From Chitinophaga sedimenti (GTDB lineage: Bacteria; Bacteroidota; Bacteroidia; Chitinophagales; Chitinophagaceae), in assembly GCF_023156195.1 (NCBI RefSeq), contig NZ_JAKUKA010000001.1, forward strand, positions 4,278,001 through 4,342,000: a stretch of 64,000 nt of DNA. The letters are read 5' to 3'. A program made the translations under genes and the position numbers. Shown piece by piece: positions 58,981-64,000 of this stretch (within the stretch, counting starts at the first letter, position 1; the number at the start of each line of letters is the position of its first letter). Under the pieces are notes generated by a model. It did not search any database, was not told the DNA's origin, and saw nothing but the letters and a program-made list of their open reading frames with translations.

Positions 58981-59480
58981 CAGTTACTTATAGATGTTTG
59001 TGCGCCAGTTTAACTCAGGCAGGGATTAATATTAAAGTTAGCAGCCGTGGCGGCGGGGAAGCCGGCCATCATTCAAAATAAACATTACTGCGCTTTCCTG
59101 TATATTGAAATTACGGCTAATTCAAATTGATCTCCTGCAGCCGGCTTCCAGGCATAATATTGTACCCGCACTGCTGGCTTATTTCAGGCAGGACATCAAC
59201 TTTAATGGAAAAAATGTTGGCTAACCTCCTGAGGAGCTCGTGGAATACGGTCATTCTCATAACGTCTGCTATATATCCAAATGTATACCCACTATTTTAT
59301 CTATTTAAATACTTTTTTATCCCTTTGAGATGATTTTTCTACTTCCGGAAAACCCGCTAATTGATAGACTCAATACAGTTAAGCATTTTTGAGAGTTTTA
59401 CTGGCAATAAAATTTATGGTACTTATTTTACAGTGCTTTACTTATTTTTGATATCGTATCAAGTATAAAATAAACCCTGT
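58981..59480. other. Divergent promoter region of the mannoside operon and its AraC regulator
   Basis: 500 bp without a gene. It holds a short palindrome CTCCT-G-AGGAG at 59226-59236, a minus-strand TACATTTG box (plus CAAATGTA 59278-59285) that could serve the operon with a leader of about 290 bases, and an AT-rich part 59280-59470. No further gene remnant was seen. Confidence 0.5.
59443..59450 (+). promoter_or_regulatory. -7 box TATTTTTG of the AraC gene
   Basis: A TAnnTTTG match 30 bp before the ATG at 59481. The -33 element is not clear. Confidence 0.4.
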
Positions 59481-60358
59481 ATGAAGAGCAAACTGCTGAG
59501 AGAGATCACCCCACTGACACAAAGCGATTGTTTCACCATTTTTTCGCGGGTGAAGTCAGCTTTCGACTTCCCTTTACACTATCATGATGAGTTTGAATTG
59601 AATTTGATCCAACATGGAAAAGGTGCAAAACGTGTTATTGGCGATCACATTGAAGAGATTGACGACTGGGAACTGGTGCTGGTGGGTCCCAACATTCAGC
59701 ACGCCTGGTTTACCCACAAATGCGAGAGCAGGGAGATTAAAGAGGTGACGCTACAGTTTCATAAAGATTTGTTCGACGACCGGTTCCTGCGCCGCAACCA
59801 ACTGAGTTTTATCCGCACGATGTTCGAAAAATCCTTGCGGGGCATTTTATTTTCGAAAGAAACAATTCAACAACTGGCCCCGCGTATTATTGAACTGCAC
59901 CAAAAGCACGGGTTCGATTCTATGCTGGAATTAATGTCCATTTTGCACGACCTTTCTATATCGCGGAACATCCGGGTACTGTCAGACGCATCGTTCAACA
60001 ACCACGAACAGTTTTCCTATAACAGCCGCCGCATCGAAAAAACATTAGAGTACATCAACCAGAATTTCGACAAAGCCATTACCCTGGGCGAAGTAGCCAA
60101 ACTGTCAAATATGAGCGAGGTATCCTTCAGCCGCTTTTTTAAGCAACGCACCGGCAATACCTTTATTGACAGCGTGAATGAAATTCGCCTGGGCCACGCC
60201 TCCCGCATGCTCATCGACACCACGCAAACTATTGCGGAAGTAGCCTACCATTGCGGGTTTAACAACATCTCTAACTTTAACCGTATTTTCAGGAAAAAGA
60301 AAGGCTGTACCCCAAAGAGTTCCGCGAGAATTTTTCCGGCACGCGCACTTTTATTTAA
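59481..60358 (+). CDS. AraC-family regulator of the mannoside operon (C-terminal frame break at 60310-60313)
   Basis: About 292 residues. Cupin sensor (FPLHYHDEFELNLIQHGKGA, LVLVGPNIQHAWFTHKCESR) and AraC domain (GEVAKLSNMSEVSFSRFFKQ, TIAEVAYHCGFNNISNFNRI). The four-C run needs a fifth so that TPKEFRENFSGTRTFI ends the protein at 60358. As written the frame runs on to 60425 with unrelated residues. It is divergent from the symporter/GH130/epimerase operon, so it probably senses a mannoside. Confidence 0.87.
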
Positions 60359-60366
60359 TCTACGAT

Positions 60367-60501
60367 ATGATATTTATTTACGGCATCCTTCTTTTAGGAT
60401 TACTCATTTACAGCATTCGCCTTAATATTCGTGGGATAAAGAGGCGACGTAAAGCATCCAATTACAAACTTCCCGGGTCCGAAGATGAGTCGCAAACTTA
60501 A
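60367..60501 (+). CDS. 44-residue membrane peptide
   Basis: MIFIYGILLLGLLIYSIRLN, a basic stretch (IRGIKRRRKASNYK) and an acidic end (GSEDESQT). One N-terminal membrane helix with a charged cytoplasmic tail. It begins 8 bp after the repaired AraC stop, so it could be co-transcribed. Unknown; too short to assign. Confidence 0.4.
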   Translation: MIFIYGILLLGLLIYSIRLNIRGIKRRRKASNYKLPGSEDESQT

Positions 60502-60567
60502 CAATCAGGGCAAAAGACCTGTGGATGGACGCACGGCCGGCGAGACACAATCACGTGCAAAATAAAA

Positions 60568-60588
60568 GGCGCCGCAACATGCGACGCC
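60568..60588 (-). terminator. Terminator of the hybrid kinase gene
   Basis: A stem GGCGcCGC/GCGaCGCC (60568-60575 with 60581-60588, one mismatch) is followed on the minus strand by TTTTATTTTG. Confidence 0.7.
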
Positions 60589-60616
60589 CTCCAATTATAA
60601 AGCGTGTAAATCAATG

Positions 60617-62419
60617 TTAAAAGGCCATGGCCAGGGAGCGGACAACCTCCCGGCGCGTGGTGCTCAAATGTCTTACTACCGCATCCAGCAACTGTCCACG
60701 CAATACAGGTTTTACTACATACTCGTCGGCCCCCAGTGCGAGCATCATCTCCTGCTCTTCGATCAAAGCATTTGACGACAACGCAATAATGGGCACCCGG
60801 TTAAACTGCGGCAGACTACGCAAAATACGGGTCGTTTCTTTACCATCCATGACCGGCATCGACACATCGAGCAAAATAAGATCGGGCACCTGCGCACTCG
60901 CGGCAGAAATGCCTTCCACCCCGTTAGCGCAGATGGTGGTGTCCAGCCCCAGCGGCAGCAGGAAACGTTCGAGGATCATGCTGTTCATGGGTTCATCTTC
61001 AATAATTAGTACACTTTTGCCTGCCAGGGAAGGATAGCGCACCTCATTGCGCGGCTGCACATCATCACACACCTGCAATGGCAAACGAACACGGAACACA
61101 CTGCCCACGCCCAGCACACTTTCCACATTTACAGCCCCGCCAAGTTGCTCGGCATAGCGGCGTGTAATCACCAGCCCTAACCCAGATCCTTTATGATCAG
61201 AAGTCAGCCCGAGCTGGGTAAACGGCCGGAACAGCCATTCAATTTTCTCCGGCGGGATACCCGGACCACTATCCTGTACCGCCATGCTCAACACACCATC
61301 GTCCTCCCTGATAGCCAATACCACGGTTTGTCCGCGTGGCGTTACCTTAATCGCGTTCGATAATAAGTTATTCAGGATACGCGTCATTCTCGACTGATCC
61401 GTCATCACACATTCCGGCAGCGTATTCGAAATCTGCAGGTCGAGCTTTACTCCGGCCATGTTCGCAATATTGTAATACGTATTCGTTACCGGTTGCAGCC
61501 AACGTTGCAGCGACACCGGTTCGTTATGCACTTCATCCCCCAGCCCTGCTTCAATTTTTGAAACTTCCAGCACATTCGTAAGCATGCCGCGCAGGTCATG
61601 GCTGTTGCAATAAATATCTTCAATGATCTGACGCGTATCCTGCGGCAGGTAAGTATCACGGGTTTCCTGCAGCAGAATATCGCTCAGACCAATAATAGCA
61701 TTGATGTAGTTACGCGTTTCATGGCTGGTTTCGCTGAGGTAGCGCGACTTTTCATAACTCGCTTTCTCCAGCGCTGCCGTCCGCTCTTTTACCTGTGACT
61801 CCAACTCGGCATTATATCGCTCGAGCCATACATTCTGCCACTCTACACGACGTTGCAACTGATCGTTAATGCGGCAGTGAAAAGCAATAGCCAGCACGCA
61901 AAGCGCAAATACCACCGACATGATCAACCAGCGGAAAAGCTGTTGAATTTCTGCAGGGATAGCAAGCGGTTCCAGAACGCCCGTCGTATAGTTCACTTCC
62001 AGCAATACAACGCAGGTAACGGGCAGCAACGAACAAAAGAGGATCATCTTAAGTTCTTCCACCTTAAAAGATAACATGGCTACACAAATGGAAAAAACAG
62101 CGAATAGCTGCACTTCTGCCAGCCGGCCAAACAGGGCGCCATAATATAAGATGATGCCCGAAAATAACACCTGCAGCGCCACTTTGGCCGCCCTGGAGGC
62201 GCCACGACGGTTCAGCAGGATAACGCCCATGAACAAAGGGCAAAATAAGATGGCAGGATATAAAATCTCCTGTGCGCCGGATATCGCGTAAAATAAAATG
62301 CCGTACACGACAACCAACGTGGCGCAGAGAAAACTGATAAGATTCACGATGCGCACTCTTTTCGCCTCATATTTATCTACATCTGCGTGTATACCTGATG
62401 AAATCAGCTGTGTTAACAT
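60617..62419 (-). CDS. Hybrid sensor histidine kinase/response regulator with multi-span membrane domain
   Basis: 600 residues, intact. About five or six membrane segments up to residue 185, a coiled coil (WLERYNAELESQVKERTAAL), HisKA with SETSHETRNYINAIIGLSDI, HATPase (ILNNLLSNAIKVTP, VQDSGPGIPPE, GSGLGLVITRRYAEQLGG) and a C-terminal receiver (VLIIEDEPMN, PDLILLDVSMPVMDGKET, YVVKPV). The motif around the His is HETRN instead of the common HELRTP. Partner unknown. Confidence 0.93.
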   Translation of the reverse strand: MLTQLISSGIHADVDKYEAKRVRIVNLISFLCATLVVVYGILFYAISGAQEILYPAILFCPLFMGVILLNRRGASRAAKVALQVLFSGIILYYGALFGRLAEVQLFAVFSICVAMLSFKVEELKMILFCSLLPVTCVVLLEVNYTTGVLEPLAIPAEIQQLFRWLIMSVVFALCVLAIAFHCRINDQLQRRVEWQNVWLERYNAELESQVKERTAALEKASYEKSRYLSETSHETRNYINAIIGLSDILLQETRDTYLPQDTRQIIEDIYCNSHDLRGMLTNVLEVSKIEAGLGDEVHNEPVSLQRWLQPVTNTYYNIANMAGVKLDLQISNTLPECVMTDQSRMTRILNNLLSNAIKVTPRGQTVVLAIREDDGVLSMAVQDSGPGIPPEKIEWLFRPFTQLGLTSDHKGSGLGLVITRRYAEQLGGAVNVESVLGVGSVFRVRLPLQVCDDVQPRNEVRYPSLAGKSVLIIEDEPMNSMILERFLLPLGLDTTICANGVEGISAASAQVPDLILLDVSMPVMDGKETTRILRSLPQFNRVPIIALSSNALIEEQEMMLALGADEYVVKPVLRGQLLDAVVRHLSTTRREVVRSLAMAF

Positions 62420-63004
62420 GTCTGGGGAATTACTTGTAAATGGAATCGAAGGTTCTTCTTCGGGTTAAGGATACTGGTCTGCTATTCAGCCAGGGTGATC
62501 GGCGTTTCTTGTCTGTTCGGGTTTCCAGAATTTGGTTCTTCTTCCAACTAAGTGTCCGGGCTAAAAAAGAGAATATTGGTGTTTACTGTTTTAATGTCGA
62601 ACTAAGTTAATGATTTTATATCAGCTTCTCTAGCCACTACTTGATATACGGTGAAAAATTTAGGGCGGATTTACGAAGAAAAAATCTCTTTGAGCCACAG
62701 TGGCTTGTTTTCGGACTTAGCAATCACATCTATATGATTATTAACGCTTGATCTGAATTTGTTAACACATTGTTATTCGCTTTGGCCGCACAGCGACTTC
62801 CGACCTTACTGTTGTTATGGGACTGTGGGCATAGGCCGAAGGATATTCGACAATATCTATTGTTCCGGAAGCCGCGGTGCGGTCGCAGTATTGGGCGGCG
62901 AAAGTAAAAAGCGGCAGGCGGATTTGCAAGTGCTCCTGCCCCGCAACACACCACATAAACATGTGAAAACTCCCGATTATGGCGAATTTTGATTATTCTT
63001 ACCT
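62420..63004. other. Divergent intergenic region of the two sensor genes
   Basis: 585 bp with no convincing gene. It holds a small GCCAC-A-GTGGC hairpin near 62694-62706 and AT-rich stretches near 62560-62680. Short open frames at 62730-62992 look like chance. It must hold promoters for the hybrid kinase (minus) and the propeller sensor (plus). Confidence 0.5.
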
Positions 63005-64000
63005 ATGCTTTTGCTGAAGCGCTTCCTTTTTCCCTGGCTTATCTTGATCCCTTTCACCTCCGCAAAGGGACAGTCATCTTATGTATATACTCATTATACT
63101 ACGGAAGACGGACTGCGCAACAACCAGGTAATATCGCTATTGTGCGACAGCCGGGGCTATATGTGGATAGGTACGGCCAATGGCCTGCAACTTTACGACG
63201 GGCTCAGTTTTAGATTTATCGAATTTCCGCTGGCCAACCCCGCCATTTCCCGCGAAACCGTGCAGTGCATGTACGAGGACAAAGCGCGCAAAACGCTCTG
63301 GATCGCAATGCTCACCGGCGTAGTGGCGTATAATTATCATCTTAACACCTATCATTTTTACCCGGTACAGCACGGACGCCGCGAGGGTAGCGTGCAAATG
63401 AGCGTTATCACCCGCGATACGCACGGCCACCTCTGGACCATCAGCACCCAGGACAACGCCTATATTTTTGACACTGCCCAAAACGCGTTTGTCCCCTACA
63501 CCCGTTTCCTGGCCGAAGCACCCGGAAAAATTACGACCCTGCTGCAGGATGAAAAAGGCAATTACCTCTTCGGCACCTCGCAGGGACTGTGCTACTACGA
63601 CTATCAGCAAAAGCTATACTCTTATTACCAACACAACCGGCAGCATATACCTTACCTCGACCAGCCCGAGTTTACGCACGCTGTGAACAGCGTATACCAC
63701 AGCCGTTCGGGTATCCTCTACGTCAGCCTTTGGCCATATGGTAAATCGGCGCCCTACTTTTACCAATACCATCTCCGCGAACGGCGCATCACACCCGCCC
63801 TTGAACTGAATATCGGCGGACTCCGCCGAACGTTCGAAGACAAAAACAATAACACCTGGATCGTAGGCGATAAGGTATTATTGTTCGATAATACGGGCCG
63901 TGCGATCGAGGAAATGCTCATTGAACCCAACACCCGCTTCGGGCTGGACTACTCACAGATGTATTCTGCGGAGCCGGACAACCGGGGCAATATCTGGCTG
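63005..64000 (+). CDS. Two-component regulator propeller-domain sensor (N-terminal part, runs off the window)
   Basis: An open frame of 332 codons to the window end with no stop. Signal peptide (LLLKRFLFPWLILIPFTSAK), then propeller repeats: LRNNQVISLLCDSRGYMWIG followed by TANGLQLYDG, then WIAMLTGVVAYNYHLNTYHF and LLQDEKGNYLFGTSQGLCYY. This repeat style is that of Reg_prop domains in Bacteroidota hybrid two-component systems or LytS-like kinases. The kinase part, if any, lies outside. It senses glycans in many cases; the ligand here is unknown. Confidence 0.85.
   Translation, partial: MLLLKRFLFPWLILIPFTSAKGQSSYVYTHYTTEDGLRNNQVISLLCDSRGYMWIGTANGLQLYDGLSFRFIEFPLANPAISRETVQCMYEDKARKTLWIAMLTGVVAYNYHLNTYHFYPVQHGRREGSVQMSVITRDTHGHLWTISTQDNAYIFDTAQNAFVPYTRFLAEAPGKITTLLQDEKGNYLFGTSQGLCYYDYQQKLYSYYQHNRQHIPYLDQPEFTHAVNSVYHSRSGILYVSLWPYGKSAPYFYQYHLRERRITPALELNIGGLRRTFEDKNNNTWIVGDKVLLFDNTGRAIEEMLIEPNTRFGLDYSQMYSAEPDNRGNIWL

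Noticed and set aside
62730..62992. Three short overlapping frames in the hybrid kinase/propeller gap
   Set aside because: They overlap each other on both strands, have Arg/Pro/Cys-rich chance composition and no start context.
1..64000. CRISPR arrays, tRNA and rRNA genes
   Set aside because: No regularly spaced repeats of 25-40 bases and no cloverleaf or rRNA signature were noticed. The only regular repeat (2463-2572) has an 11-bp period and no spacers.
1..64000. Programmed ribosomal frameshifting as the reason for the split genes
   Set aside because: The breaks are in many unrelated housekeeping genes, in both directions and at many kinds of runs and CCWGG sites, without slippery heptamers plus structures. 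Sequence error explains them better.

Overview
The window looks like a chromosomal segment of a Bacteroidota bacterium, most likely a member of the Chitinophagaceae (Chitinophaga-like). The reasons are TAnnTTTG-type promoter boxes, an UpxY-type NusG paralogue inside a capsule operon, an AraC-rich regulator set, a Bacteroides-type beta-mannan phosphorolysis operon, KTSC and SUKH small proteins, and a propeller-type sensor at the right edge. This placement is inference from gene content. No rRNA, tRNA, phage or CRISPR array was seen.

Layout. 1-9.5 kb: YceI lipoprotein, paaN, a TPR protein, a DUF1015 protein, one IS110 element with a structured non-coding end, a SUKH protein, an SMP-30 hydrolase, and an AraC gene divergent from doxX. 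9.5-20.4 kb: small redox and regulatory units (LysR divergent from an old yellow enzyme, a GlxA-like regulator, a RibD-like reductase, two tandem SDR enzymes, HxlR divergent from DinB), several tiny proteins and a histidine-kinase-like protein. 20.5-39.0 kb: one continuous minus-strand exopolysaccharide locus. In transcription order it holds Wza, the Wzc tyrosine kinase, UpxY antiterminator, Fcl and Gmd (GDP-L-fucose), Wzx, a glycosyltransferase, Wzy, a pyruvyltransferase, an acetyltransferase, three glycosyltransferases, WcaF and WcaI homologues, the WbaP-type initiating transferase and the CpsB-type phosphatase. It is bordered by a LuxR-type response regulator and, at 40-43 kb, by a kinase/regulator pair and a Wzi-like protein. 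43-53 kb: a secreted protein of unknown function, cupin, quinone oxidoreductase, WYL remnant, TlpA-like thioredoxin, a LytS/LytTR pair, a second old yellow enzyme and an MFS transporter. 53-60.4 kb: two SGNH esterases, a cellobiose-2-epimerase-like protein, a GH130 mannosylglucose phosphorylase and an SSS symporter, with a divergent AraC regulator. This is a mannobiose utilisation unit. 60.6-64 kb: a hybrid sensor kinase and the start of a propeller-type sensor that runs off the edge.

The outstanding property of the raw sequence is about 40 single-base reading-frame breaks. Most are repaired by adding one base to a run of four or more identical bases. A second group sits at CCWGG sites. I read these as long-read base-calling errors, not gene decay, so broken genes are annotated as single loci with the break position given. 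The CCWGG group hints at Dcm-like cytosine methylation in this organism.

The most promising biological leads are the IS110 left end as a candidate bridge RNA with flanking CTTCAGCC repeats, an HxlR operator made of four half-sites at 10-12 bp spacing, the 11-bp iterated repeat at 2.46-2.57 kb, a nested inverted repeat in front of wza, and the position of UpxY in the capsule operon.
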